From a halophilic archaeon (GTDB lineage: Archaea > Halobacteriota > Halobacteria > Halobacteriales > Haladaptataceae), in assembly GCA_003298465.1 (NCBI GenBank), contig QNGA01000009.1, forward strand, positions 124,001 to 188,000: 64,000 nucleotides of DNA. The letters are read 5' to 3'. Both the position numbers and the translations under genes were made by a program. Under the pieces are notes generated by a model. The model made no database searches and was not told where the DNA came from. It saw only the letters and a list, made by a program, of their open reading frames with translations. Each line of letters starts with the position of its first letter. Position 1 is the first letter of the stretch. Below, piece after piece: positions 43,483-51,811 of this stretch.

Positions 43483-44339
43483 CAGACACAATGCGTGCAG
43501 CCGCCTTCCTCGACAAGGGCGGTGTCGGCAAAACAACCGCCGTCGCCCATCTTGGAGTCGCACTCGCCAACGATGGCTACGACGTCCTCCTCGTTGACCT
43601 CGCAGGCAAACAAGGTGATCTCGCCAAGAGCTTCGGCCTCTGGGAGACGATTCGGAACCAAGACGACGACTGGCCGAACGTCTCTACCGTCTTCGACGAA
43701 AACTGGGACGAGATCGCGCGCAAGTTCGATGATGCGCTTGACGACCTCATCTGGGAGACTGGCGAAGGCCCAGACCTCATCCCCGCACACGAAGGACTCG
43801 ACACACTCGACAGCGAACTCAACAACATCGAAGACACCGAAGAACGGTACTCCCGACTCGATCAGTTCCTCGACAACCACATCGATGAAAAATATGATGT
43901 CGTACTCATCGACCTGCCCGGACTCACGAACAATGTGACGTACAACGGCATCTGGGCGACGCAGAACATTGTCGCGCCAATTCGACCAGGGCCGTTTGAA
44001 GCCGATCAGATCGAATCGCTTGAGGATGACATCGAACTGTTCGAAGATACGTTCGGGATGGAGATCAGTATCGCGATGCTCCTCCCGAACGAGGTCGACG
44101 AACGAACCACGATTGGCCGAAAGTACCTCGAGCATTTCGAAAGCCATTATCCAGAGACGGTCGGTGAGCACGTCCCGAAGAGCGAAGCGAAACAAGGTGT
44201 CCAGGGAGCGCAGGAAGCAGGTCAGACAGTGTTCGCGTTCCCCGAGGAGGAGTTAGTGGCAACGGGAGAGCGCGCACGCGATGCGTATACAGCGAATGCA
44301 CGACAATTGGCGGAGCGACTCGGAGGTCAGAACGAATGA
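43479..44339 (+). CDS. parA: ParA/Soj-type partition ATPase
   Basis: The 286-residue protein (start MPDTMRAAAFLDKGGVGKTT) is a deviant Walker ATPase with KGGVGKTTAVAHLG, VLLVDLAGKQGDLAKSFG and VVLIDLPGLTNN. Such proteins segregate plasmids and chromosomes by binding nonspecific DNA and a ParB-like partner. The partner gene at 44336 overlaps by 4 bp, and repeat fields lie on both sides, which is the normal build of a partition cassette. The ATG at 43491 is an alternative start. Confidence 0.92.
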   Translation: MPDTMRAAAFLDKGGVGKTTAVAHLGVALANDGYDVLLVDLAGKQGDLAKSFGLWETIRNQDDDWPNVSTVFDENWDEIARKFDDALDDLIWETGEGPDLIPAHEGLDTLDSELNNIEDTEERYSRLDQFLDNHIDEKYDVVLIDLPGLTNNVTYNGIWATQNIVAPIRPGPFEADQIESLEDDIELFEDTFGMEISIAMLLPNEVDERTTIGRKYLEHFESHYPETVGEHVPKSEAKQGVQGAQEAGQTVFAFPEEELVATGERARDAYTANARQLAERLGGQNE

Positions 44340-44725
44340 GTGACGACTTGACGAAAGAAGAGCTTCGCGCACAGACTGAACGCGGGAGTCGCCTCGATAC
44401 TGAAAAACAAAAGCAAGACGAGGATACACTCAGCAACGCAATTCTTGCGGAGTTAGACAATATCGACTCTGGAGAGAAAGCGAAGACGCTCTCCGTGCGG
44501 GATGGAAATCTCGCCGTGATTCTCTATGCCCTTGAGGAGCGAGACGAGATGGCGGAGATCGGGACACAGCTCCAGAAGGAACTTGGCCGCCCATTGGATT
44601 CGGATGCAGTGACGCGGAGTGCCGTGTTGGCGATGGCTGCTCGTATCGGGTTGCAGGAGGCCGCGCCAGAGGTTGTTGAGGCGGCAAAAGAAGCCCAGAA
44701 AGAGCGCGTCAGTCAACGGTTCTAG
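44336..44725 (+). CDS. ParA partner, putative centromere-binding protein
   Basis: The 129-residue acidic protein (MSDDLTKEELRAQTERGSRL at the start) has no recognised domain but is coupled to parA by an ATGA overlap. A C-terminal helical part (LDSDAVTRSAVLAMAARIGL) resembles a short ribbon-helix-helix or helix-bundle DNA-binding unit. By context it should bind the flanking GATAC/GAATAC repeats and ParA. This function is inferred from position only. Confidence 0.65.
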   Translation: MSDDLTKEELRAQTERGSRLDTEKQKQDEDTLSNAILAELDNIDSGEKAKTLSVRDGNLAVILYALEERDEMAEIGTQLQKELGRPLDSDAVTRSAVLAMAARIGLQEAAPEVVEAAKEAQKERVSQRF

Positions 44726-44726
44726 C

Positions 44727-45149
44727 CATATACGAACTCATATACGGATACAGATACGAATACAAATACGAATACGAAAACACATTTGCAGTCAGAGCCA
44801 GAGACTAATTAATATATAAACAGTAGGTAGTACGCCTAATGTCTTTTCCTCCAACCCTGCGACTAGCAGGCCCATCCACATATGAATACGTATACAGATA
44901 CGAAAATGTGTATGGATACAGTTATTAGATCAACATCAACGAACGACGCGGCAATACGGATAGTCTCTCAAGCTAAAGCTCCGATCCGTATTCGAATCCG
45001 TATTTGGATATGAATACAGACGCTGGCCAGCGGCTAGAGAGTTGGTCTTCAATACTACCGTCGGGGGTCTCCAGTACGGCCGACCGCTCCAATCATATAC
45101 GAATACAGATACAGATACAAAAACGTATTCAGATATGAATACAGATAGT
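44727..45149. repeat. Four fields of GATAC/GAATAC iterons (parS-like centromere)
   Basis: Clusters at 44727-44784, 44879-44921, 44981-45021 and 45094-45149 consist of 6-bp units such as GAATAC, GGATAC, AGATAC and their complements GTATCC/GTATTC (for example CATATACGGATACAGATACG). The fields are spaced by about 60-100 bp. They follow the ParA partner gene directly. A further cluster stands at 53189-53238. This is a strong candidate for the site bound by the partition proteins. Confidence 0.75.
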
Positions 45150-45169
45150 AGTCGTCAAGAAATTCCGAC

Positions 45170-45257
45170 TAACCGTTGGGAGAGGGCAAGTTCACCTAAT
45201 TGCGAGGCGGAGACCCCGTCCTCAAGGAGCAACGCAGCGACCAACGGGAGCGAGTAG
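45170..45257 (+). pseudogene. tnpB: tnpB C-terminal tail relic
   Basis: A plus-strand frame ends with NCEAETPSSRSNAATNGSE then TAG at 45255-45257, matching the last residues of haloarchaeal TnpB proteins (EAGSP..NGSE type). It is followed by a GGCGGGGAGGAG stretch typical of the 3' end of such elements. No other part remains. Confidence 0.5.
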
Positions 45258-45339
45258 CGCAGTAAGGCGGGGAGGAGCCGACAACGCCTCAACCCAACAC
45301 GGGCAATAGGGACCCGACTCCGAACAAACCTTGATAAAG

Positions 45340-45502
45340 AAATAGTTTAATATGTGAAATAGAGATGGAGGTCATTCGCACCGTCAAGGTCAAACTCGAC
45401 GTGCCCGACCCGCGACGCCGTTCGAGGTTATCAGACCGATGGTGTCGTGGGAGTGTCTGACTAATCCACGGGAAGCCTCGGGGCTTGACCCCGAGGCGGT
45501 TC
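45340..45502 (+). mobile_element. Short IS200/IS605-type derivative: TnpB start fused to the right-end hairpin
   Basis: The ATG at 45365 opens MEVIRTVKVKLDVPDPRRRS, the typical N-terminus of haloarchaeal TnpB. After about 20 codons the sequence jumps to the right end with hairpin CCTCGGGG-CTTGA-CCCCGAGG (45476-45496) and AGGCGGTTCAC. The same hairpin closes the relic at 16592-16612. This looks like a miniature element of about 160 bp made by internal deletion. It could still be mobilised in trans and could keep part of the guide-RNA scaffold. Confidence 0.65.
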
Positions 45503-46073
45503 ACTCTAGGAGTGCCAGCAATTGCGCGACGTAGGGGCTGTTCTCCCAACTCCGATGCGGGCTAATCGTCACGATGAGTGTTCGTGCTTCCTCGTGGGTC
45601 ATGTGGTCGTTGCGGGCGTAATCACAGAGTAGCCGCGGTGTCGGGACGATGCGCGGACTCTGCAGGACCGCATGGATAAGCGCGAAATTCGTCCCGCCGA
45701 ACTCGTCGGTCAGAAACCCGTCGACGTCGAGGGCGTTCGCGAGAACGATGCCGTCGGTTTCGCGATCGTCGAGGCCGAACGTCGGTCGCGACTCGGGCGT
45801 GTCGACTCGCTCGTAGGGATCGTCGACCGTATAGTGGTCGCAGGCCGCGAGGACGTTGGACGCGGCAACGCCGTGGATGTCCTGGTACTGGACCATGTCG
45901 CAGAGCTCTGCAACGACTTCCGGTGGGACGGAGACGCCACACAAGGTGAGGAGATACTGGAGGGGATCTGGAGCGGTGCTGGTGTCGGAGGCTGCGTCGG
46001 CTCGTGGGACAGCGAGACTGACTAGCGCGCTCGTGTCGGCCACGACCGTTCGGAGCTGCGGGCGGCCGCTCAT
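45501..46073 (-). CDS. PIN-like domain protein, probable toxin
   Basis: The 190-residue protein begins with a PIN-like strand and first Asp (LRTVVADTSALVSLAVPRAD). It has a conserved Glu in SVPPEVVAELCDM and further acidic residues in FGLDDRETDGIVLANALDVD and GFLTDEFGGTNF. It is longer than a standard VapC. The start overlaps the end of the upstream RHH-like gene by 4 bp, the arrangement of a toxin-antitoxin module. Its stop codon lies at the edge of the miniature IS derivative, but the reading frame looks complete. Confidence 0.75.
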   Translation of the reverse strand: MSGRPQLRTVVADTSALVSLAVPRADAASDTSTAPDPLQYLLTLCGVSVPPEVVAELCDMVQYQDIHGVAASNVLAACDHYTVDDPYERVDTPESRPTFGLDDRETDGIVLANALDVDGFLTDEFGGTNFALIHAVLQSPRIVPTPRLLCDYARNDHMTHEEARTLIVTISPHRSWENSPYVAQLLALLE

Positions 46074-46435
46074 CGATCGTCGTCTACGGTGTCGACCGTC
46101 GTCGCGTCGTCGCCGTAGATGTCGACGTCAGCGGGCACTGCGAGATCGAGCGGTTTGTCCTCGAGGTCCGTTTTGAGCAGGCGGAGGCGCTGGGCGGTTT
46201 CAGTGCCGACCAGTTGCTTGACCGACTCGAAGTCAAGTTGGTCGTTGTAGTACTTCGTCGCAACCAGTTCCGGAAAGGTCTCGCTGTCGGCAGTCTCTTC
46301 GATGTACTTGCGGATGGCCTCGACGAGCAGATCCGTCCGATCTTTATCGAAGAGGTCGGCGATCGCATCAAGACGCTTGACGAGGTACTCCGGGGACTGG
46401 AAGCGGACTCGTTGTGGATCGTCGCTTGCGCCCAT
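46070..46435 (-). CDS. Antitoxin-like protein with ribbon-helix-helix-type N-terminus
   Basis: The 121-residue protein (start MGASDDPQRVRFQSPEYLVK) has an N-terminal strand-helix-helix (RVRFQSPEYLVKRLDAIADL then RTDLLVEAIRKYIEETAD) like RHH/CopG DNA-binding proteins. A C-terminal acidic tail (DIYGDDATTVDTVDDDR) could mask the PIN protein. It precedes and overlaps the PIN gene by 4 bp. The upstream frame to 46501 has a cysteine-rich start (CKLCGFAEPVICLC) that is less likely to be translated. Confidence 0.7.
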   Translation of the reverse strand: MGASDDPQRVRFQSPEYLVKRLDAIADLFDKDRTDLLVEAIRKYIEETADSETFPELVATKYYNDQLDFESVKQLVGTETAQRLRLLKTDLEDKPLDLAVPADVDIYGDDATTVDTVDDDR

Positions 46436-46530
46436 TCTATGTGCACGTTCTGCACATAGACAGATAACCGGTTCGGCGAATCCACACAGCTTGCACGTCA
46501 TGACTCCTCGGGGTTAGATATCAGTTACTC

Positions 46531-46862
46531 TCAGTTGTCTCGCTGCGCGTTCAGCTCTTCGAGGAACCAGCTAGCCATTGTCCCGATACGAATGCCATCG
46601 ATGTTACGCATTTCAATGTCAACCGTAGCAGTACGGACGGGTAGTGTTCGACGAGGACAGGGAGAACGACGGTTCGGACAGATTCCGTCCCGTATCTATC
46701 GACAATGGGCGCCATCGGCGCATCAAAATGCGCGTCCTGGTGATCCTCCCACGGGTTCTGCACTCGCTTCAACACAAGATCGACCACGTCGGCAACAGAT
46801 GCGTGCTCGGGATTCTCTGTTCGTTCAGGAACGTCGTACAATGCCTCAGAATCAGGTATCAC
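46531..46862 (-). pseudogene. Frameshifted hypothetical gene
   Basis: From the ATG at 46862 the frame (MIPDSEALYDVPERTENPEH, SVADVVDLVLKRVQNPWEDH) has good acidic coding quality up to about LPVLVEHYPS. From about 46630 the good coding passes to another frame: TATVDIEMRNIDGIRIGTMA then SWFLEELNAQRDN, ending at 46533-46531. The simplest reading is one gene of about 110 residues with a single frameshift. The family is unrecognised. Confidence 0.5.
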
Positions 46863-46903
46863 TAGTCACTCTATGGTGCCGTCGTTGACGCAGCACGGTC
46901 CGA

Positions 46904-47245
46904 TCAGGAGGAGATGTAGCCAATCAATTGTCTCGCCACATCCGCGGTGCGTTCGTTGACGAGGGAGGTCATATGGAGTTCGACTTCTGCAGCACTGTTG
47001 AGGGTCGCAAGCGCCCACGGAAGAACGTGACTTCGTTCCCCGAGTGGATCGCCCTTGTAATCGTCGTCTCGGAGTGTGAGTGACTCTTCGTGGTAGGTCT
47101 TCGTGGAGATCAGGACCGTAATGAGTTGCAAGCCGTGGTTCGGGAACCGAGGTGTTCCCAGAATGAGCATCGGGCGACCTTTGTCTGAGAGCGGATCGGT
47201 TCCCCAGATGATGTCGCCGCGCTCCAGTTCATCGAACGCGGTCAC
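46904..47245 (-). CDS. MazF/PemK-like toxin
   Basis: The 113-residue protein has the PemK-like beta-barrel outline: FDELERGDIIWGTDPLSDKG (strand 1 and loop), RPMLILGTPRFPNHGLQLIT, LPWALATLNSAAEVELHMTS and a C-terminal helix VNERTADVARQLIGYI. These proteins cleave mRNA at short motifs. The start overlaps the upstream winged-helix gene by 4 bp, consistent with an antitoxin-toxin operon. Confidence 0.78.
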   Translation of the reverse strand: MTAFDELERGDIIWGTDPLSDKGRPMLILGTPRFPNHGLQLITVLISTKTYHEESLTLRDDDYKGDPLGERSHVLPWALATLNSAAEVELHMTSLVNERTADVARQLIGYISS

Positions 47246-47601
47246 TGCACTTCCTCCATCTCGTCGGTTTTCAACTCCTCAAGATGCTCCTCGCCGTACT
47301 GCTCGTCTGCGGTCTGGTGGTGCTGGTGAAGCCGGTAAGCAGCTCGAAGCCGTTCCTCATTGTCAGTAATCGCCCAGTACGGGCGCTTGTGCCGCACGAG
47401 ACCTCGTTCCTTCAGCCGCGAGAGAATCGCACTAACGGTGTCCGTATCCAACTCGAGTTGCTCGGCGATCGTCGCCGCCTTCCACGCACGGTCGTCGTTC
47501 TCGTCGAGGAACAACACGATCCGTTCGGTATCGTTCTGCTCCTCGAATTCGTCGTCGTCAGCGTCCTCGAACTCGTCGATATCGATGGTGCCGCTCGACA
47601 T
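47242..47601 (-). CDS. Winged-helix antitoxin/regulator
   Basis: The 119-residue protein has an acidic N-terminus (DIDEFEDADDDEFEEQ), then a MarR-like winged helix (AWKAATIAEQLELDTDTVSA then RLKERGLVRHKRPYWAITDN) and a charged C-terminus. It is coupled to the MazF/PemK-like gene by an ATGA overlap. A winged-helix antitoxin for a PemK-like toxin is unusual compared with the AbrB-type MazE but fits the order and spacing. Confidence 0.7.
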   Translation of the reverse strand: MSSGTIDIDEFEDADDDEFEEQNDTERIVLFLDENDDRAWKAATIAEQLELDTDTVSAILSRLKERGLVRHKRPYWAITDNEERLRAAYRLHQHHQTADEQYGEEHLEELKTDEMEEVQ

Positions 47602-47703
47602 AGGACTAGTGTTGGCACTGTTGGCGCATAGTTGTTTGGGATGTTTGTTACAGTTTTAGCGAGGGAAATTCCTACATCTGAAAACAAATCTGACTCTAAT
47701 CGC

Positions 47704-48042
47704 TTACTTTGCTGGCACCGCGGCAAGGTGCTTCTCAAGGGTGCGCGTCCAGTAGGTGGCTGGCCCACAAGGGCTACAGCGGGCACAGAATTGGAGCGGG
47801 CCTTCGAGGTGGCCGAGGTCCACGCGGAATCGGGTGAGCGCTGCGAGCGTGTCGACGACGAGCCCACAGCTGTCGCAGGCGTGGTGGCCGCGCTCGTCAG
47901 GATCCGGCCGTGTCTGGATCGCACAGTCGACGCAGATCGTGTGCGTGACTCGCTCGTCGGCACCCCCGGTTTGGGCGTCACCAGTCTCCAAACCAGGGAG
48001 CACGTCACAGAACGCACACCCGGAGAGGGTCTGCTGCATCAC
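47704..48042 (-). CDS. Zinc-finger protein with multiple CxxC motifs
   Basis: The 112-residue protein has paired cysteines CAFCDV, CVDCAIQ, CDSCGLV and CARCSPCG, enough for two zinc sites. The pattern resembles haloarchaeal plasmid-borne zinc proteins (DUF7558-like). Its function is unknown; nucleic-acid binding is plausible. It overlaps the upstream 96-residue gene by 4 bp, so the two form an operon. Confidence 0.65.
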   Translation of the reverse strand: MMQQTLSGCAFCDVLPGLETGDAQTGGADERVTHTICVDCAIQTRPDPDERGHHACDSCGLVVDTLAALTRFRVDLGHLEGPLQFCARCSPCGPATYWTRTLEKHLAAVPAK

Positions 48043-48329
48043 TCATCCGCCCCGCCAGCGTCCCGAGCGGCCGCCCACCCGCAATGAAAGACAGCCAACT
48101 GCCTAATCGCGTCGAACACCGCGCCACTCGGTTCGTGAACGAGGACTCGCTGCTCGGCGACCGTCGTCACGACACCGTCGTCGACGAGGGCAGTGACGAG
48201 TTGTCGCACCGTCGCCTCGTCGACCTCCGCCGTCGCAACGCAAGCTGCATCCCGGTCTTGGGCAAGGAGGGTGGTTTCGAGTCGTTCGTAATCGGCTGTC
48301 GTATCGTCGCGTGCATCTGAACCAGTCAT
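48039..48329 (-). CDS. Hypothetical winged-helix-like protein
   Basis: The 96-residue acidic protein (MTGSDARDDTTADYERLETT at the start) has a helix-turn-helix-like region VDEATVRQLVTALVDDGVVT followed by a wing TVAEQRVLVHEPSGAVFDAI. I do not recognise a family, but the fold outline is a small winged helix. It is coupled to the zinc-finger gene downstream. Confidence 0.55.
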   Translation of the reverse strand: MTGSDARDDTTADYERLETTLLAQDRDAACVATAEVDEATVRQLVTALVDDGVVTTVAEQRVLVHEPSGAVFDAIRQLAVFHCGWAAARDAGGADE

Positions 48330-48462
48330 GGAATCTCACGTTCCGGCACGCACGTCGGGCGCGCCTCACGCCGTCCGGCGCCGACAAACCCTCCTGTCGC
48401 TGGACCATGGAGATACTGTTACACCCCAATCGTCAAATCGGGAGCCACCAATATTCTACGTA

Positions 48463-48696
48463 ATGGAGAATTCGCGGACGCCGATCACCTCCAGCGAGGA
48501 AGCTGCACTCGATCATATCGAGCAGTACCTCGACACAGCAGACGATGACGAAATCCTCACGCGAGAGGACGTCGTCGCCCATCTCATCGACCAGGGCAAC
48601 GAGCGTGCCGACGCGCGAGCGCACATCGAGCAGCTGCTGTTGAAAGGCTATCTCTACGAAGTCGATGACGAACTGCGGCTGCCATCACGATCCTGA
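48463..48696 (+). CDS. Small winged-helix-like protein
   Basis: The 77-residue protein (start MENSRTPITSSEEAALDHIE) has a helix-helix-helix-wing outline: ILTREDVVAHLIDQGNERAD, ARAHIEQLLLKGYLYEVDDE. The open frame upstream to 48328 has arginine-rich, unlikely composition. Its function is unknown. It is the only plus-strand gene between 45.5 and 50.3 kb. Confidence 0.6.
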   Translation: MENSRTPITSSEEAALDHIEQYLDTADDDEILTREDVVAHLIDQGNERADARAHIEQLLLKGYLYEVDDELRLPSRS

Positions 48697-48840
48697 CAAG
48701 GGTGGACGGCCTTCGTTCCCGGCAGCCAGCCGCTACAGCCAGATCATCGCGACGACGACCGCGAGGAGCACGAGCGCAATCCACGACTTCGTGACCTAGA
48801 GCCGTCGCCCCACCTGACGACACAACTGTCGAAGCTGATC

Positions 48841-49113
48841 TCAGAGGGCTGCACGGCGTTCCGCGTCCAGGACGTCGACCTCGTCGTAGTTGTCGCGTCG
48901 AGCCGCAGGCAGCCGCCGGAGTATCGTGTGGCACTCGCTACAGGTGTACTCGAACTCGGCGCGGACGTGTTGCCGCCGGAACTCCCGCTCGCCGCCCTCG
49001 TCGAAGCTCGTCACCTCGTAGACGAAGAGTTTCGAGACGAAGCGGCGTGCTCCGCACTCCAGACACCGATCCATCTCGAGCGTTGGCGTTTCGTCGTCGC
49101 TTGAGGAGATCAC
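48841..49113 (-). CDS. Zinc-ribbon protein coupled to orc1/cdc6
   Basis: The 90-residue protein carries two cysteine pairs (DRCLECGARRF and YTCSECHTIL) about 40 residues apart, a zinc ribbon with a long insert. Its ATG overlaps the orc1/cdc6 stop codon by 4 bp, so it is co-translated with the initiator. It may bind DNA or the initiator at the plasmid origin; this is inferred from coupling only. Confidence 0.7.
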   Translation of the reverse strand: MISSSDDETPTLEMDRCLECGARRFVSKLFVYEVTSFDEGGEREFRRQHVRAEFEYTCSECHTILRRLPAARRDNYDEVDVLDAERRAAL

Positions 49114-50348
49114 ATCGTTGCAAACTCTTCACCGGAATCGGGAAGATATTCGACGATGCTGCGATGGGCGCCGAACTCGCTGATGACCGTCTGCAGTGCA
49201 TCAACCACGGTCGCGATATCGCGATTGAGTTCGTGTTCGCGAAACGTGCCGCCGTCCTGCCCCTGGTGTTCCATTGCGGAGAGTGTGAGATTGAGGATTT
49301 CGAAGTCAGAGAGGAAACTCCGCATCCGGCGGGCAGTGCGCGGATCTCGGCCTTTGAATTCGCAGAGTTCCTTGTAGCGCTGGTAGACAACCCGTGACCG
49401 TGCCGGGGTTGCGTCCTCGGCAGCGAGCGTTGTGAGCGCATAGAGTGTCAGTTGTTCGTGCTCGGTGAGGTCACGCATGATGTCCATGCTTTGTTGGGCC
49501 TCGAGTTTGTCTTGGGCTCGTTCGACGTGGTTAGTGGTTACTGACGCTGAATTCTCCGTGCGAGCGAGGTCGCCGGCCTTCCGGAGGAGGGTGATTGCGC
49601 GTCGAGCGTCTCCCCCATCCTGTCGGCCGAGTGCTGCACAGAGCGGGATGACACCCTCTTCGAGGGCGTTTTGATGGAACGCGATGTCGGCGCGTTGTTC
49701 AAGGACTTTCTGGAGTTCGTCGGTCCCGTAGGGGGGGAACGAAATCTCGGTTTCACAGAGAGAGGACTGGACTTTCGCGTCGAGTTGCTCTCGGAAGGTG
49801 GAGTCATTGCTGATGCCAATGATGCCGAGCTGGATATCGTCGATGTAGCCGTTGTTGTCGGCGCGTGTGATTTGATACAGGAAGGTATCGTCTGTGAGAT
49901 GATCGATCTCGTCGAGAACGATGATGACGGTGCCGGAGAGTTTGTCGAGTTCGTTCCAGAGAACGCGGTAGACTTTGGATTGTGGGTGGCCGGTTTCGGC
50001 AATGTGCTGTTCGGGGTCGCGAAGATTGTTGACGAGACTGATGGCGGCCTGGTAGCTCGTGCTTATGCCGTCACAATTGAGCGTAATAAAGGAGATGTCG
50101 ACATCGAAGTGTTCGGCGGATTCCAACAACTCGTTGAGCAAGAAATTCGTGACTGCGGTCTTGCCGACTCCGGTTTTTCCATAGATGAAGATATTGTCCG
50201 GGTATTCACCGTTGATGATGGGTTGGAGAGCGGCTTCGTATTCCTCGATCTCGTTATCCCGGCCGACGATATCGTCCGGAACGTACTCTACCTTTAGTGT
50301 GTTCCGTTGTTTATAAATCGTATCGTCTGGTTGGAATCGCGGCCCCAT
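49110..50348 (-). CDS. orc1: Orc1/Cdc6 replication initiator
   Basis: The 412-residue AAA+ protein has Walker A FIYGKTGVGKTAVTNFLL (about 55-72), Walker B VIIVLDEIDHLTDDTF (about 143-158), sensor-1 region IIGISNDSTFREQL, sensor-2 GRQDGGDARRAITLLRKAG, and a C-terminal winged helix (about 310-410). It should recognise the ORB-like boxes immediately upstream (50.4-51.7 kb) and load the replicative helicase. Orientation away from an adjacent origin is the normal archaeal arrangement. The divergent sequence and context with ParA suggest a plasmid-type initiator rather than the main chromosomal one. Confidence 0.93.
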   Translation of the reverse strand: MGPRFQPDDTIYKQRNTLKVEYVPDDIVGRDNEIEEYEAALQPIINGEYPDNIFIYGKTGVGKTAVTNFLLNELLESAEHFDVDISFITLNCDGISTSYQAAISLVNNLRDPEQHIAETGHPQSKVYRVLWNELDKLSGTVIIVLDEIDHLTDDTFLYQITRADNNGYIDDIQLGIIGISNDSTFREQLDAKVQSSLCETEISFPPYGTDELQKVLEQRADIAFHQNALEEGVIPLCAALGRQDGGDARRAITLLRKAGDLARTENSASVTTNHVERAQDKLEAQQSMDIMRDLTEHEQLTLYALTTLAAEDATPARSRVVYQRYKELCEFKGRDPRTARRMRSFLSDFEILNLTLSAMEHQGQDGGTFREHELNRDIATVVDALQTVISEFGAHRSIVEYLPDSGEEFATM

Positions 50349-50398
50349 GATACTTCGAACAAATTAACGAATACCAATAATCGTTTCGACCGCTGCTT

Positions 50399-51735
50399 CC
50401 GCTATTTCCAGTATAACCACCACGGGCAGCATAGTCCACCATCCTAGACACCCCATTGTTTCCACTAAAACGGGTGGGTGGTCGTAGAATCGCTTGTTCA
50501 GAGAGCAGGGTAATCCTCGGTCAGAAGTACGTCCACCCCACTGTTTCCAGTAAAGTACGAGAATCGAGACTGCAAGAACCTTCACCCCCATCGTTTCCAG
50601 TAAATAGGGTAACTTTCCTCACGATTCCCAGTTACCCAGACGAGACTTCACGAGCCAGATCGTCGTGAACGCGACCACCCGTTTCCAGTATTTCCAGTTA
50701 ACAAATCTTTATACCATATCCGCACTCCATCGTTTCCAGTAAATACTGCCAGCAAGAGAATCGCCAGAAGGCGGACGGGGAGAAAACTCGAAGTGTCTGT
50801 ACCCCTCCCTCCCCACGATTTCCAGTAAATGGATACGACGATGTAGGACTAATGCGAAACTAACTATGAAACAAGGAAACTTTTATGTGGCGGTATACCA
50901 AATTGGTCCGTAGCCTTAGCAAACAGTAGTTTTATGAAGAAGTTGTTTTACGAAACTATATCGAGGAAATACTGAACTCGACCGTTACCGCTCTTTATTG
51001 GAAACAATGGGGGGAGAGAGACGCCCTGCAATGATCAGCTGGTTTATGACAGCCTATTAGTGGAAATAGTGGGGTCGAACAGTCGTCTGACAGCATGGTA
51101 CCGGAAGCCAACGACTGAAACCGTAGGAGGACGTCAAGTTCGTGGGGTGGCGTAACTTCCGAGCACTAGTCGGAACAGATCATCCGCGTCGTGGTGGATG
51201 TTTATCGATTTCTTGAGAGACAAGTGCGAGCGTGAGGACACGTATTTCGGAACAGTTGAACCCAAGGGGACAACCAAAGAGTATGCCGTGTACGGTGGAA
51301 GGTGAGAAGTCGGTGTGGGTGCGTGAGCATTCGTATCCGACGTGTGGATTTGAGACCGACCGTGACGAGACTACCACGTATAATGTGTTGAAGCGTGGTC
51401 TTTCGGGGTTAGATTTGTGACACACCGAAATTACGCCTGCGGAGACCGCACTCCCTACATTCAGGATCGCTGGGTCATCTGCTGTCGGGGATGCAAAGCG
51501 CGTCATTGAAACAGGAAGCCCCACCCGCAATGAGCGAACCACGCACGGGATGAACGAGTAGGTGGTGTAGTTCACTAGAGTCGGCGACTCCCGTTGACGA
51601 TTATCGCCCGGTTGTGTCCTCTTCAGGGATCACTTTGAATACACATATTATTACTGCCATATTATTGAACACCCCAGTATTTCCAGTAAAACCCGTAGAC
51701 TGCAACGGTGAGACCAATAACTGGAAATGGTGGCT
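50399..51735. other. Replication origin with ORB-like repeats
   Basis: About ten boxes of consensus CCCC-A-T/C-nGTTTCCAGTAAA flank an AT-rich gap. Forward boxes: 50403 (partial), 50451, 50536, 50585, 50676 (double), 50725, 50811. Inverted boxes: 50995 (TTATTGGAAACAATGGGG) and 51055. Further outlying boxes: 51671 forward and 51715 inverted. The AT-rich sequence 50833-50994 between the converging boxes is the likely unwinding element. The layout, next to orc1/cdc6, is that of a haloarchaeal origin. The outer pair is interrupted by a TnpB relic at 51181-51580. Confidence 0.85.
51181..51580 (+). pseudogene. tnpB: tnpB C-terminal relic inside the origin region
   Basis: Successive frames read WMFIDFLRDKCEREDTYFGT, VEPKGTTKEYAVYGG, then (after a frameshift) SVWVREHSYPTCGFETDRDE and YNVLKRGLSGLDL, a TGA, and HTEITPAETALPTFRIAGSS..DAKRVIETGSP ending TAG at 51559-51561. 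The order is that of TnpB from the RuvC-II/zinc-ribbon region to the tail. Two zinc cysteines are changed to Tyr. The right-end sequence GTAGTTCACTAG follows. Confidence 0.75.
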
Positions 51736-51811
51736 AACACCCGGACTTACGCCATTTTAGATATTAGAGTATTGGTGAAATTCGACTCGCCGTGGCTACG
51801 AGCACAGTGAC

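Noticed and set aside
43467..44195. Long minus-strand frame opposite parA
   Set aside because: Antisense shadow of parA with hydrophobic/Val-rich composition. No promoter or family match.
44727..45149. Possible CRISPR array from repeated short units
   Set aside because: The units are 6 bp, degenerate and densely packed with no regular 30-40-bp spacers. No cas gene is present.
45216..45300. Region as a plasmid iteron or terminator
   Set aside because: The coding remnant and GGCGGGGAGGAG tail fit the 3' end of tnpB better.
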